Below, piece after piece: positions 1 through 8,696 of a stretch of 64,000 bases of DNA (within the stretch, counting starts at the first letter, position 1; each line of letters starts with the position of its first letter). The notes beneath the pieces are model-generated. The model saw only the letters and a program-made list of their open reading frames with translations, was not told the DNA's origin and did not search any database. The DNA comes from Cryobacterium roopkundense (GTDB lineage Bacteria > Actinomycetota > Actinomycetes > Actinomycetales > Microbacteriaceae). The position numbers and the translations under genes were made by a program. Location of the stretch: the NCBI RefSeq assembly GCF_014200405.1, contig NZ_JACHBQ010000001.1, positions 3,782,001 through 3,846,000 on the forward strand. Direction: 5' to 3'.

Positions 1-104
1 GCGCGAAGCGGCAGATCCACGTGCTGAATGCGCCGTCGCCGGCCGCTACCGCCAGCCTCGAGATCGGCCGCACGATAGCCGATGAGCTGGTCGCCCAGCG
101 ATAA
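1..104 (+). CDS. lhgO: L-2-hydroxyglutarate oxidase/dehydrogenase, C-terminal end (partial)
   Basis: Only the last 33 codons are inside the window, ending at a TAA at 102-104. The visible tail contains [17 protein letters not shown] followed by a helix ending IADELVAQR. The [10 protein letters not shown] block and the IADE helix match my memory of the C-terminus of the FAD-dependent L-2-hydroxyglutarate oxidase family (bacterial LhgO, human L2HGDH), which oxidises L-2-hydroxyglutarate to 2-oxoglutarate. The catalytic and FAD-binding parts lie upstream of the window, so the call rests on this short tail alone. The gene converges with the carrier gene on the opposite strand, leaving an 11-bp gap. 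Confidence 0.6.
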   Translation, partial: AKRQIHVLNAPSPAATASLEIGRTIADELVAQR

Positions 105-115
105 TTACTGGGCCA

Positions 116-1036
116 CTAGGCGAGGAGCGCGGCGATCACGAGCAGTGCAGGGATCGAGGCCACCGTGGCGAGCAGCACGGTGTCCCTGGTGACAATGATG
201 GCCCGGTTGTAGCGGGCCGAGAAGTTGAAAATGTTCTGCGCGGTGGGGAGCGCGGAAACGGCCACCACAGCGAACAGTTCGGCGCTGCCGAGATCGAAGA
301 CGAATCGTCCGAGCAGGTACGCGATCACCGGCATCACGGCCACCTTGATGACGGTCGCCACCACCACTTGCTTGCGGCCGGTGCCCTTCTTCAGCAGGCG
401 TTGGCCGTGCAGGGACATGCCGAAGGACATGAGCACCATGGGGATGGCTGCACCCCCGATGAGTTCGAGCGGGGCGAGCACCGGAACAGGCACCTCGATA
501 CCGAGGATGGCGACCACGATTCCCGCCACGGACGCGATGATCATCGGGTTGCGCAGTGGCTGCGTCAGGATAGATCCGAATGAGATGCGTCCGCTCGTGG
601 ACACGTCCAGGATGGCCAGGATGATCGGGGCGATCACGAGCAGCTGAAGCAGCAGCACCGGTGCCACATACGTTGCGCTTCCGAGCACGTAGATGGCCAC
701 CGGAAGCCCGATGTTGTTGGCGTTGACATACGTCGCCGAGCCGGCACCGAGCACGGTCTCCGCCACCGGCAGGCGGAAAAAGATACGGGCCACGACAAGA
801 TAGAGCACGACGCCCGCGACGATGGTGCTCAGGACCGTGAGCAGAAACGTGGAGAAGAGCAGCCCCGGGTCGGCGTGCGACAACACAGTGAAGAGCAGGG
901 CAGGCGTCGCCACAAAGAAGGCCATCCGGTTGAGCACGATTCCCGCGCCGGAGCCCGCGATCCGGAACCGCTCGACGATGTACCCCACCAGGATCACGAA
1001 TCCGATGATGCTGAACCCTACAAGTACACCGCCCAT
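116..1036 (-). CDS. AEC-family (auxin efflux carrier-like) transporter
   Basis: The 306-aa protein is almost entirely hydrophobic, with about ten predicted membrane segments. It carries the family-typical NANNIGLPVAIYVLG stretch around residues 105-119 and a late segment reading ALPTAQNIFNFSARY. AEC proteins of bacteria export or import small carboxylates such as malate and malonate, but the substrate cannot be told from sequence. The length is normal for the family. The ATG at 1036 starts directly in the first membrane helix. The gene is transcribed away from the hydrolase gene at 1135 and converges with the lhgO tail. Confidence 0.85.
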   Translation of the reverse strand: MGGVLVGFSIIGFVILVGYIVERFRIAGSGAGIVLNRMAFFVATPALLFTVLSHADPGLLFSTFLLTVLSTIVAGVVLYLVVARIFFRLPVAETVLGAGSATYVNANNIGLPVAIYVLGSATYVAPVLLLQLLVIAPIILAILDVSTSGRISFGSILTQPLRNPMIIASVAGIVVAILGIEVPVPVLAPLELIGGAAIPMVLMSFGMSLHGQRLLKKGTGRKQVVVATVIKVAVMPVIAYLLGRFVFDLGSAELFAVVAVSALPTAQNIFNFSARYNRAIIVTRDTVLLATVASIPALLVIAALLA

Positions 1037-1134
1037 TTACCCGAGCCTAAGGGGCTGTGGCCGCCGGCCTGACCCTCCGGTACGGGCCAGGCGGGGGCTA
1101 TACCGGGCACACGGCGCACGACTACGCTCGCACC

Positions 1135-1950
1135 ATGCCTCATCTCGACGTTCCCGGAGCAGCTCTTTACTACGAGACGGCCGGTCACGTGTCTGCGCCG
1201 GCGCTGGTGCTGCTGCACTCGCCGATCGCGCACTTGCGCATGTGGGACCCGCAGGTAGCCGCCCTCGCTGCCCACCACTTCGTGATCCGGTTCGACGCGC
1301 GCGGTTTCGGAAAAACCGAGAGCGAGAACGTGCAGTTTTCCAACCGGGCCGACACCCTGGACCTGCTCGACCACCTCGGCGTCGAAACTGCCACCTTGAT
1401 TGGCTGCGGGCGTGGCGGAACCATCGCGCTCGACATCGCCCTCGAGAGCCCGAATCGGGTGATGGGAATCGTTTCAATCGGTGGCGGCCCCAGTGGATTC
1501 CCCGAGATTCAGCTCTCCGACGCCGAAGATGCCCTCTTCGATGCGCTCGACGAGGCCTTCACAACCAACGACTCCGAGCGTCTGGCCCGACTCGAGGTGG
1601 CCCTCTGGGCCGTCGGACCACTGCGCGACGAGAACGATCTCGACGCCGACTTCGTGCGCACGGCCACCGGCTTCACCCTCGACAACGTGGCAAGGGCCGC
1701 GGAGCGTCCCGTGCCCCTCCCCCTCGACCCGCCGGCCGTCGACCGCGTGATCGAGATCGCTGCGCCCGCGCTCATCACCGTGGGCGAATACGACCTCACA
1801 CCCGCGCTGGCCGAGTATGAATACCTGCTCGAGGTCATGCCACAGGCGAGCGGCTGCACGTTCCGCGACACGGCTCACCTACCAAGCGTCGAGCACCCGG
1901 CCGAGTTCCAACGCGTGCTCATCAGCTGGTTGGCCAGAAACGGTCTCTGA
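1135..1950 (+). CDS. alpha/beta-hydrolase fold protein lacking the nucleophile serine
   Basis: This is a 271-aa protein of the alpha/beta-hydrolase superfamily. The strand-turn-helix before the first beta-alpha unit (LVLLHSPIAHLRMW) and the FDARGFGKTE block match the 3-oxoadipate enol-lactone hydrolase/haloperoxidase-like group. The nucleophile elbow reads LIGCGRGG, so residue 92 is Gly where the family has Ser in GxSxG. The acid (Asp220 in VGEYDLTP) and base (His248 in DTAHLP) positions are present. The protein may therefore be catalytically dead or have another role. I chose ATG 1135 because the upstream in-frame extension to 1057 reads as non-protein sequence and overlaps the intergenic region. 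The gene stands alone between the carrier and the giant membrane protein. Confidence 0.8.
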   Translation: MPHLDVPGAALYYETAGHVSAPALVLLHSPIAHLRMWDPQVAALAAHHFVIRFDARGFGKTESENVQFSNRADTLDLLDHLGVETATLIGCGRGGTIALDIALESPNRVMGIVSIGGGPSGFPEIQLSDAEDALFDALDEAFTTNDSERLARLEVALWAVGPLRDENDLDADFVRTATGFTLDNVARAAERPVPLPLDPPAVDRVIEIAAPALITVGEYDLTPALAEYEYLLEVMPQASGCTFRDTAHLPSVEHPAEFQRVLISWLARNGL

Positions 1951-2067
1951 CGCGAGGTCCTCCACAATCCGTACTGAGTGCAGGCATTCCCCCACTTCCT
2001 CTGTGCGCGCCCGTGGCCCCGATGAGGCACGTAACCTGTTGTCACAGGGCGAATCAGGGGGTAGACG

Positions 2068-5000
2068 ATGACAGGCACTGACTCCGACGCATTCTTCACC
2101 GAGCAGGCAGGGCGAGTGTCCTGGCCCCGGATGGCCGCTGACCTCACCGATACGACGCGCTGTCCCGCCTGCCAAAGGATCCTCACGGGCTCCGTGTGCG
2201 GTACCTGCGGTCTGGATCTCGCGCATCCGGCCGCGACCGAGCTGCTGACCGTTTCACTGGATGCCGCGGCGAGTCTCGACCGACGCGTCGCCCTGATCGG
2301 CCGCATCCGCTACGACAGCGACCAGGCCTTCGATCAGGCAGCGAAGGCTGTTGCGGCGAGCCCCGCCTCAACCGACCAGCGGGACACCGCCACGGTCCCC
2401 CCGGTCCTACCAGTCCCACCGGTCCCACCCCGTGACGTTAAGCCCGAAGCGCCCGTCATGCGACCGGCGTTGATCCCGCTCCTGCCAACGGTCGAACCAC
2501 CTGCGGCGCGTCCTGGCACCGGCCCGCTTCTCCCGTCCAGTGCGGCGCTCCCCAGCGGCTCGATCGGCTCGATCGGCTCGATCGGCTCGATCGGCCAGGA
2601 TCGACCCAAGCGGTCGAGCGTGCAAATTCTCATGCTGCTGGTGGGCGTGCTGCTCGTGGCGGTAGCCGCCGTGTTCTTCCTCACTCTCGCGTGGCTCTTC
2701 GCCGGCCTCGCCGTGCGTTCCCTGATCGGCGTGGTGCTCACACTCGCCGCTCTCACGCTCGCGGCCGTTCTGCGGAGAAAGCGGCTCGTGGCGACCGCCG
2801 AGGGCATCGGCGCGCTGGCCGTGGTGCTTGTGCTGCTCGACGCCTGGGCTGTGCGCCAGAACAATCTTTTCGGGCTCGCCTCGGCCGACGTTCTTCTCTA
2901 CTGGGGAATCGCCCTGTGCGCCTGCAGCGCACTGTTCTTCGTCTGGCACGCGCTCTCCCGTCTGCGCGTGGGGAGCGTGGCCGGTTTCCTGTTCGCCACA
3001 CTCGGCCTCGGCTTACTCGCCGCCGGGCTCGCGTCCGCACTCTCAGACCCGACACGCCTCTTCCTCGCCTTCCTCGCGGCGGCGGCCGGCACCCTCCTGC
3101 ACCGGGTGACGCTTCCGTCGAGCCCGCCGGAAGCAGCCGGCCGCTGGCCGTCAGTCGACCGCGTGCCGGAGCGGATGGCACTTGTCGCCCTCGGCTCCCT
3201 CGCGCTCGTGTCGGCCACCGTAACCGCGTCACTCATGCAGCCGGCGAGCACCCTCGCCCCGCTGTGGGGCCTCGGAGCGGTCGCGTGTGTGGCGGTGCTG
3301 CACGTGGTCGCCGTACTGACGGCCACGCCCCCACCGGGTTCCACGGCAGCGATCTACCGATTCTTCGCCTACGGCTGCGCTGTGCTCGCCACCGCAGCCG
3401 CCTGCTCGATCGCGCCGGTCGTGGCAGCCCGCGCGGCAAGCCTGCCGCTGCTCCTGACGGCACCCGTGCTGCTGGCCGTCACTCTGGCACTCACCCTCGA
3501 ATTCGTCGGCCGACGCCTCCGGGTCGCGTCCCCCGAGCGTCGTGCGGTGCTCGCGTCCGCAGCGACTGCCGCGCTGCTGGCCACCTCTTCAGCGTTCCCT
3601 GTCGTCGGCTTTGCACTCTGGCCGTTCGGCACGGCTCTCGCGACTGGCCTCACCGGAAACGGCAGCCCCGTGGCCGAGCCGTCAATGGACAACTGGTGGG
3701 CGCTGCTCACCCTTGCCGCCACGGGAGCACTCGCCGGGCTGTTCTGGTGGCGAGGCGGCCTGCTCCGCACGCGGCGGCCCTTCATCTCGTGGCTTGCCCT
3801 GGCGATCGTCGTGGTGGCTGTGCCGTTCGCCGGGGCGCTGTGGCTTGTGCTGGGGCTCTACGTGCTGGTCGGCGCCCTCGCCCTCGCCGCGTTGCTGCGT
3901 TCGCGCGCGGGTTCGCACGCACTCGGTCCGATTCGCATGACGATTGTCGTTCTGCTCATCGCGGCCACGACGTGCGCCTATCTGATCAGTTGGGCGAGCA
4001 GTGCTACCTGGTGGGTGGGCACTCTCACCGTGGTGGCCGTGCTCGGCATCGCTCGCCTCCTGTTCGACGCCCACAGCGGGCAGGTCGCGCGAGGTATCGT
4101 GCTGTCGGGCGCCCTGCTGTTCGCCGTGAGCGCCGCCGGGATCGCACCGTGGGCACTCACCCTGGGCGAGAACCCGTCGTACAACTCCACCGCGATCAAC
4201 GTGGTGGTGGGACTTGCGCTGGCGGCGGGCATGTTCCAGCTTCTCTTCGCCCTGTGCTCAGCGCGGGTGCTTTCCGACACCGAGCGATGCTGGGCGTTCT
4301 ACACGCTGCTGCTGCCCACCGCGATTCTCGCCTTCGTACCCGTAGCAACGTTCGCGGGCCGTCTCACGAGCGAGGAGCGCGCGACGCTGTTGCTGGGCGA
4401 TCCGCCGGCCGCCGTGCTGGTCGCGGCCCTGCTCGCCGCAGCCGCAGCGATCTGGGTATTTCGCGCTCCGGGTGACGGCGCCCTCCGTTGGCCACGACTC
4501 ATCGCGGCCGTGGCCCTCGCCCCCACGCTGTTGCTGCTGGTCGCGGGGCTCGCCACGGCAACGGATGCCCCGGCCGCCTTCGCGGGTCTTGTCGCACCCC
4601 TCGTTGCTCTCGCGATTTGCGGCCTCGCGCTGGCCCGTGGAACGGACCGTGCACGGCCGGCCCTCGAGGTCGGGGCGGCCCTCATCCTCATCCCGAGCCT
4701 GTTCGTGAGCGTGGCCACCGACCGGCCGCTCGCCTGGCTCGCGCTTCTGATGGCCGGGCTCGTGGCCCTCGTCGTGGCGGTAGCTCCCGACGGGCTTTTC
4801 TCCTCCTACTCGGCGCGACGGCACTTCGGCTGGCTCGCGATAGTTCTCGCCACGGCTGGCCTCTGGCTGGGCCTGTCCGGCAGCGGCACGGAGGCCATTG
4901 AGCCGTACGTGCTGCCCGTCGCCGGATTACTGCTGGTGACCGCAGCCCTCGTTCGCCGCTTCGGCCGCGTGCCTCGGGCCGAGGCTGCGAGTTCGGTGGC

Positions 5001-6747
5001 CGGCCTGCTCACGTTTGTGGGCCTCGCGGTCGCGCTCGTGCCGCTGGCCGTTGTGGGCCAGTCCGGCTCGCTCGTGCGGCCCATCGCCGTGGGCGTGATC
5101 TCGGCTGTTCTGCTTCTGAGCGCCACCGCCATCCGCTGGACCCCGCCCCGCTCCGCGTACCTCGCCGCCGTCGGTGGCGCCGGCGGCATCGGACTGTTCG
5201 TGACTGCCGCCGGCCGGGTAAGGAGTGTGCTCGACGAGTCGGGAATACCCGACGGACGGCTCGAGCTGTGGCTGCTGCTCCCGTGTTCCTTTGCCATCGT
5301 GGCGGCGTTCCTGCTCGCCGGGCAGCGCCATGCTGCGGATGCGGCGCTGCGCGCGACCGCCAGCCGGGTGCTCGTGCTCGGGGCGCTTGCGCTGGTCGCC
5401 GCCGCGGAACTGGCCACCCTGGTCGCCGCCCCGCCTGCCGCCGATGCGACGCTTCTGGCCGTGCGCGCCGCGCTGCTCGTGATCGGGCTCAGCGGCGTAC
5501 ACGTTCTCGCTCTTCGACGACCCCGCGCACCGCTCGGCGCCGTGATCGCGTGGTCGAGCATCGGACTCGCCGGAGTGGCCGCGTTCGCTGCCCTGTACGT
5601 CGACGCCGTCGATCCGGTCGAACTCGTCACTGTGCCCGTCGGCCTGGCGCTCGTGCTCGGCCAACTGGGTCGCACGGTGTCGGCCGCCGACACACACCGC
5701 ATCATTGTGACCGTCGGACTCCTGATCGCGCTGCTGCCGAGCGCCGTCATCGCCGGCGACGGCAGCGTGCTGCGCCCGCTTGCGCTCCTGCTCACGGGCG
5801 GAACACTCGCCATCGCGGGCGCGGTCCTGACCACTCGCCAACGCTGGGCCCACTTCGCCTGGCCATTCTGTGGCGTCGGCGTACTCGCGGTCGCGGTCAC
5901 CGCAATCGCCCGAATTTCCCCCCTGCTCGCGGGCAGCCCCACCGGTCGACTGGAAGCCTGGTTGCTGCCAGCGGTCCTGCTGATCAGCGCCGCCGGGGCG
6001 GGACTGATTGTCGCCCATCGACGGGCGCAGGCGGCGACATCCGCTGCCCGGCCCGGCGGCGCCACCGGCATTCGAATCGGCTACGCCCTGATCGCCGGAG
6101 CCCTGATCGGCCTCGCGATCACCGAGCTGGCGACCTTGGACTTCACGCCGCTCGCCGCCACGCGGGTGATTTTCGTTGTCTGGCTCTGCGCCGCGCTGCG
6201 TCTGGCCCTGTTCTGGCTGGACCGCAGCACCGAAGGACGACAGCTGGGTTGGATCGCCGTAGGCATCGGCGGCTTCGCCGTCCTCGCGGGCCTGCTGTAC
6301 GCGGTGCCAGACCCCGTCGAGATCGTAACTGTGCCCCTCGCGCTGGCCGTGCTCGGGTCTGGCTGGTTGCATCTCGAGCGCAATGCGACGTCGCGCAGTT
6401 GGCGCTGGTTGGCACCCGGCCTGCTCCTGCTGCTCGGGCCGTCACTCCTGTTCGATCTGGGCGACAGCGCCCTGTGGCGCATCGTCGCACTGGGTGTGGT
6501 GGCCGTGATCGTGCTCGTGGTCGGGGTCGCGCAGCGCCTGCAAGCTCCGTTCGTGATCGGTGCCGTTGTGCTCCTCATCCACGGTCTGGCCCAGCTGTGG
6601 CCGTGGATCTCACTGGCCTACGGGGCTGTCCCGTGGTGGCTCTGGCTCGGCGCGGGGGGAATCCTGCTGATCGTGCTCGCTGCGCGGTACGAACAACGCA
6701 TCCGGAATTTCACGTCCATCGCGCTGAAGATCTCCGCGATGCGTTGA
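2068..6747 (+). CDS. giant multi-pass membrane protein, SCO7613 C-terminal-domain type, with N-terminal zinc ribbon
   Basis: The protein is 1559 aa. Residues about 32-55 form a four-cysteine zinc ribbon (CPACQRILTGSVCGTCGLDL). A Pro/Val-rich linker (VPPVLPVPPVPP) and an Ile-Gly-Ser repeat follow at residues 164-175. From about residue 187 to the end it is a long run of more than thirty alternating Leu/Ala/Val-rich membrane helices. This architecture matches actinobacterial proteins annotated with the SCO7613 C-terminal domain, whose function is unknown. The ATG at 2068 follows a purine-rich stretch (AGGGGGTAGACG) that can serve as the ribosome site. Codon use is normal for the window, so I do not suspect transfer. 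It is monocistronic, with 117 bp upstream and 72 bp downstream. Confidence 0.85.
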   Translation: MTGTDSDAFFTEQAGRVSWPRMAADLTDTTRCPACQRILTGSVCGTCGLDLAHPAATELLTVSLDAAASLDRRVALIGRIRYDSDQAFDQAAKAVAASPASTDQRDTATVPPVLPVPPVPPRDVKPEAPVMRPALIPLLPTVEPPAARPGTGPLLPSSAALPSGSIGSIGSIGSIGQDRPKRSSVQILMLLVGVLLVAVAAVFFLTLAWLFAGLAVRSLIGVVLTLAALTLAAVLRRKRLVATAEGIGALAVVLVLLDAWAVRQNNLFGLASADVLLYWGIALCACSALFFVWHALSRLRVGSVAGFLFATLGLGLLAAGLASALSDPTRLFLAFLAAAAGTLLHRVTLPSSPPEAAGRWPSVDRVPERMALVALGSLALVSATVTASLMQPASTLAPLWGLGAVACVAVLHVVAVLTATPPPGSTAAIYRFFAYGCAVLATAAACSIAPVVAARAASLPLLLTAPVLLAVTLALTLEFVGRRLRVASPERRAVLASAATAALLATSSAFPVVGFALWPFGTALATGLTGNGSPVAEPSMDNWWALLTLAATGALAGLFWWRGGLLRTRRPFISWLALAIVVVAVPFAGALWLVLGLYVLVGALALAALLRSRAGSHALGPIRMTIVVLLIAATTCAYLISWASSATWWVGTLTVVAVLGIARLLFDAHSGQVARGIVLSGALLFAVSAAGIAPWALTLGENPSYNSTAINVVVGLALAAGMFQLLFALCSARVLSDTERCWAFYTLLLPTAILAFVPVATFAGRLTSEERATLLLGDPPAAVLVAALLAAAAAIWVFRAPGDGALRWPRLIAAVALAPTLLLLVAGLATATDAPAAFAGLVAPLVALAICGLALARGTDRARPALEVGAALILIPSLFVSVATDRPLAWLALLMAGLVALVVAVAPDGLFSSYSARRHFGWLAIVLATAGLWLGLSGSGTEAIEPYVLPVAGLLLVTAALVRRFGRVPRAEAASSVAGLLTFVGLAVALVPLAVVGQSGSLVRPIAVGVISAVLLLSATAIRWTPPRSAYLAAVGGAGGIGLFVTAAGRVRSVLDESGIPDGRLELWLLLPCSFAIVAAFLLAGQRHAADAALRATASRVLVLGALALVAAAELATLVAAPPAADATLLAVRAALLVIGLSGVHVLALRRPRAPLGAVIAWSSIGLAGVAAFAALYVDAVDPVELVTVPVGLALVLGQLGRTVSAADTHRIIVTVGLLIALLPSAVIAGDGSVLRPLALLLTGGTLAIAGAVLTTRQRWAHFAWPFCGVGVLAVAVTAIARISPLLAGSPTGRLEAWLLPAVLLISAAGAGLIVAHRRAQAATSAARPGGATGIRIGYALIAGALIGLAITELATLDFTPLAATRVIFVVWLCAALRLALFWLDRSTEGRQLGWIAVGIGGFAVLAGLLYAVPDPVEIVTVPLALAVLGSGWLHLERNATSRSWRWLAPGLLLLLGPSLLFDLGDSALWRIVALGVVAVIVLVVGVAQRLQAPFVIGAVVLLIHGLAQLWPWISLAYGAVPWWLWLGAGGILLIVLAARYEQRIRNFTSIALKISAMR
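2557..2592 (+). repeat. four perfect tandem copies of GGCTCGATC inside the giant membrane protein gene
   Basis: The 9-bp unit GGCTCGATC occurs four times without mismatch and encodes a Gly-Ser-Ile repeat in the linker between the zinc ribbon and the membrane part. The unit length is a multiple of three, so copy-number change would keep the frame and only alter linker length. Confidence 0.95.
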
Positions 6748-6819
6748 CCGTCGCGCCCGCACCTGAGAGTGTGGGACGGCGGGGCGTGCTCTGCCCGCAG
6801 AAGCAAGGGAGCTTGAATC

Positions 6820-7731
6820 ATGGCGGTAATTGGATGGATCGGCCTGGGAAACATGGGCGGACCTATGACGGCGAACCTCGTGAAGGCCGGACATGAGGTG
6901 CGCGGATTCGATCTCAGCAGCACCGCCCTCGAAGCGGCCGCAGCGGCCGGCGTCACCGTCGCCACGAGCATTGCGGATGCCGTGGCGGGCGCCGATGTGG
7001 TCTTCACGATGCTGCCCAAGGGCGAACACGCCCGTGCGGTGTACCTCGGCGACGAGGGGATTCTGGCCTCGGTCGCGGTCGGCACTCTGCTGATCGATTC
7101 CTCGACAATCGACATTGAATCCGCCCAGGCGCTGCACACAGCGGCGGCAACCGCCGGATTCCGATTCGTGGATGCCCCGGTCTCCGGGGGCATGACCGGA
7201 GCGCAGGCCGGAACCCTCACGTTCATGATCGGCGGCGAGGCCGGCGCTGTGGCCGATGCCAGTGTGTTCATCGGGCCGATGTCGGCCAACATCATTCCCA
7301 CCGGGGGCGCTACCACCGGCCAGGCCGCGAAAATCTGCAACAACCTCATGCTGTTTATCAACCTCGCCGGGGTCTCGGAAGGCGCCGTACTGGCCGACAG
7401 GCTCGGCCTTGACAAGCAGGTGTTCTGGAACATCGCCTCCGTGTCCTCGGGTGACAGCTGGGCCCTGCGCACCTGGTACCCCATCCCCGGAGTCGTGCCG
7501 ACCTCGGCCGCCAACAACGACTTCGCGCCCACGTTCACGGCCGAGCTGGCCAAGAAGGACATCGGGCTGGCCGTCTCCGCCGCGCAGGCCACCGACACTC
7601 CGCTTGAGATCGGCGAGCACGTGCAGCAGTTCTTCCAGCGAATGGTCGATGCCGGCCAGGGCGGCAAGGACTGCTCGATGATCGTGGAACTCGTTGACGG
7701 CACCCTGGAGCAGCGCACGGCGGCGCTGTAG
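6820..7731 (+). CDS. mmsB: 3-hydroxyisobutyrate dehydrogenase (NAD-dependent)
   Basis: The 303-aa enzyme of the beta-hydroxyacid dehydrogenase family oxidises 3-hydroxyisobutyrate to methylmalonate semialdehyde in valine breakdown. The N-terminal dinucleotide fold shows GLGNMGGPM (residues 7-15). The substrate-binding signature DAPVSGG is near residue 120, and the catalytic lysine is Lys171 in AAKICNN. Length is standard. The ATG at 6820 has a good ribosome site (AGGGAG) 9 bases upstream. Related enzymes acting on tartronate semialdehyde or other beta-hydroxyacids share these motifs, so the exact substrate is likely rather than certain. No other valine-pathway gene is adjacent. Confidence 0.85.
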   Translation: MAVIGWIGLGNMGGPMTANLVKAGHEVRGFDLSSTALEAAAAAGVTVATSIADAVAGADVVFTMLPKGEHARAVYLGDEGILASVAVGTLLIDSSTIDIESAQALHTAAATAGFRFVDAPVSGGMTGAQAGTLTFMIGGEAGAVADASVFIGPMSANIIPTGGATTGQAAKICNNLMLFINLAGVSEGAVLADRLGLDKQVFWNIASVSSGDSWALRTWYPIPGVVPTSAANNDFAPTFTAELAKKDIGLAVSAAQATDTPLEIGEHVQQFFQRMVDAGQGGKDCSMIVELVDGTLEQRTAAL

Positions 7732-7739
7732 TTCGGGGT

Positions 7740-8603
7740 CTAGTCGAGCTGGATTTCCTGGGGGGCTAGTGTCTCGCGTCCCACCCAGTCGTCCATTGAA
7801 CGGTAGACGCCGAATGCCCCGGCCACTCCATCCCAGAGCGGCAGGGGCAGGGCGCCACGGAGCGCCTTGGCCAGCCCGACGGTCCACGGCATCATGAGCA
7901 GAGGTCGGCCGGCGAGCATCGCCCGCCACACCCGGTCGACGACATATTCCGGCGTCATGAGCGGGGTGAACAGGGGGCCGCGGGCACCGTCGAACATACC
8001 GGTGGAGATATAGCTCGGGCACACCGTGGTCACCTTGACCTGACCGTACCCCTGCTGGGCGAGTTCGAGGCGAAGCGAGTCGCTCCAGCCGATCAGGGCC
8101 GCCTTCGACGCCGCGTAGACGCTCATCCGCGGATTGGACAGGGTGCCGGCGGCCGAGGCAATATTCACGATGCGGGCCTCGCGCGTGCCGTTCGTCATCA
8201 TGTGCGGCAGGAATTCCCGCGCGATGTACATGGGCGCGAGGGAATTGATCTTCATGGTGGGACGGATGTCGTCGCCGTTGTCATGGTCCCAGAAGAACTT
8301 GCCGCGAATGATTCCGGCATTGTTGATCACGATGTCGGGGTCGCCCACCTCCGTGCGCACACGTTGGGCGGTCTGCGCGATCGCGCCCAGGTCGGCGATG
8401 TCCACCACGAATGGCGCGACGAGCGTTCCGGGTTCAGCGCGCTCGTTCAACGCGGCGGCCGTCGACGCGAGCGCTGCGGCGTCCCTGTCCCACAGGATCA
8501 CGGCCTTCGCCCCCTCGGCCACCGCCCGTTCGGCGTACAGGCGCCCCATGCCCCTGGCGGCCCCGGTAATCAACACACGTGCTCCAGCGACGGTTCGACT
8601 CAT
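7740..8603 (-). CDS. SDR-family oxidoreductase
   Basis: This is a 287-aa classical short-chain dehydrogenase. The cofactor motif GAARGMGR is near residue 14, the NNAG motif is present, the catalytic Ser lies in NIASAAG, and the YxxxK pair is YAASK. The protein has a C-terminal extension of about 50 residues beyond the core, seen in many actinobacterial SDRs with lipid or steroid-like substrates. The ATG at 8603 (MSRTVAG) fits the family start better than an upstream one at 8633 that adds an unrelated MRRRSWEDGY. It converges with mmsB (8-bp gap) and diverges from the ABC operon that starts at 8697. The substrate is unknown. Confidence 0.85.
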   Translation of the reverse strand: MSRTVAGARVLITGAARGMGRLYAERAVAEGAKAVILWDRDAAALASTAAALNERAEPGTLVAPFVVDIADLGAIAQTAQRVRTEVGDPDIVINNAGIIRGKFFWDHDNGDDIRPTMKINSLAPMYIAREFLPHMMTNGTREARIVNIASAAGTLSNPRMSVYAASKAALIGWSDSLRLELAQQGYGQVKVTTVCPSYISTGMFDGARGPLFTPLMTPEYVVDRVWRAMLAGRPLLMMPWTVGLAKALRGALPLPLWDGVAGAFGVYRSMDDWVGRETLAPQEIQLD

Positions 8604-8696
8604 GTACCCATCTTCCCAACTTCTGCGCCGCATACTGTTACGTTTGGTTTCGCAATTTTCGGCGGGGGCCCACCCACCTTCGGTAGCGTCACAATC

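Noticed and set aside
4806..6372. Two long minus-strand frames (421 and 481 codons) inside the giant membrane protein gene
   Set aside because: They mirror the coding strand, have low-complexity Ala/Arg/Thr/Gly composition and no ribosome site.
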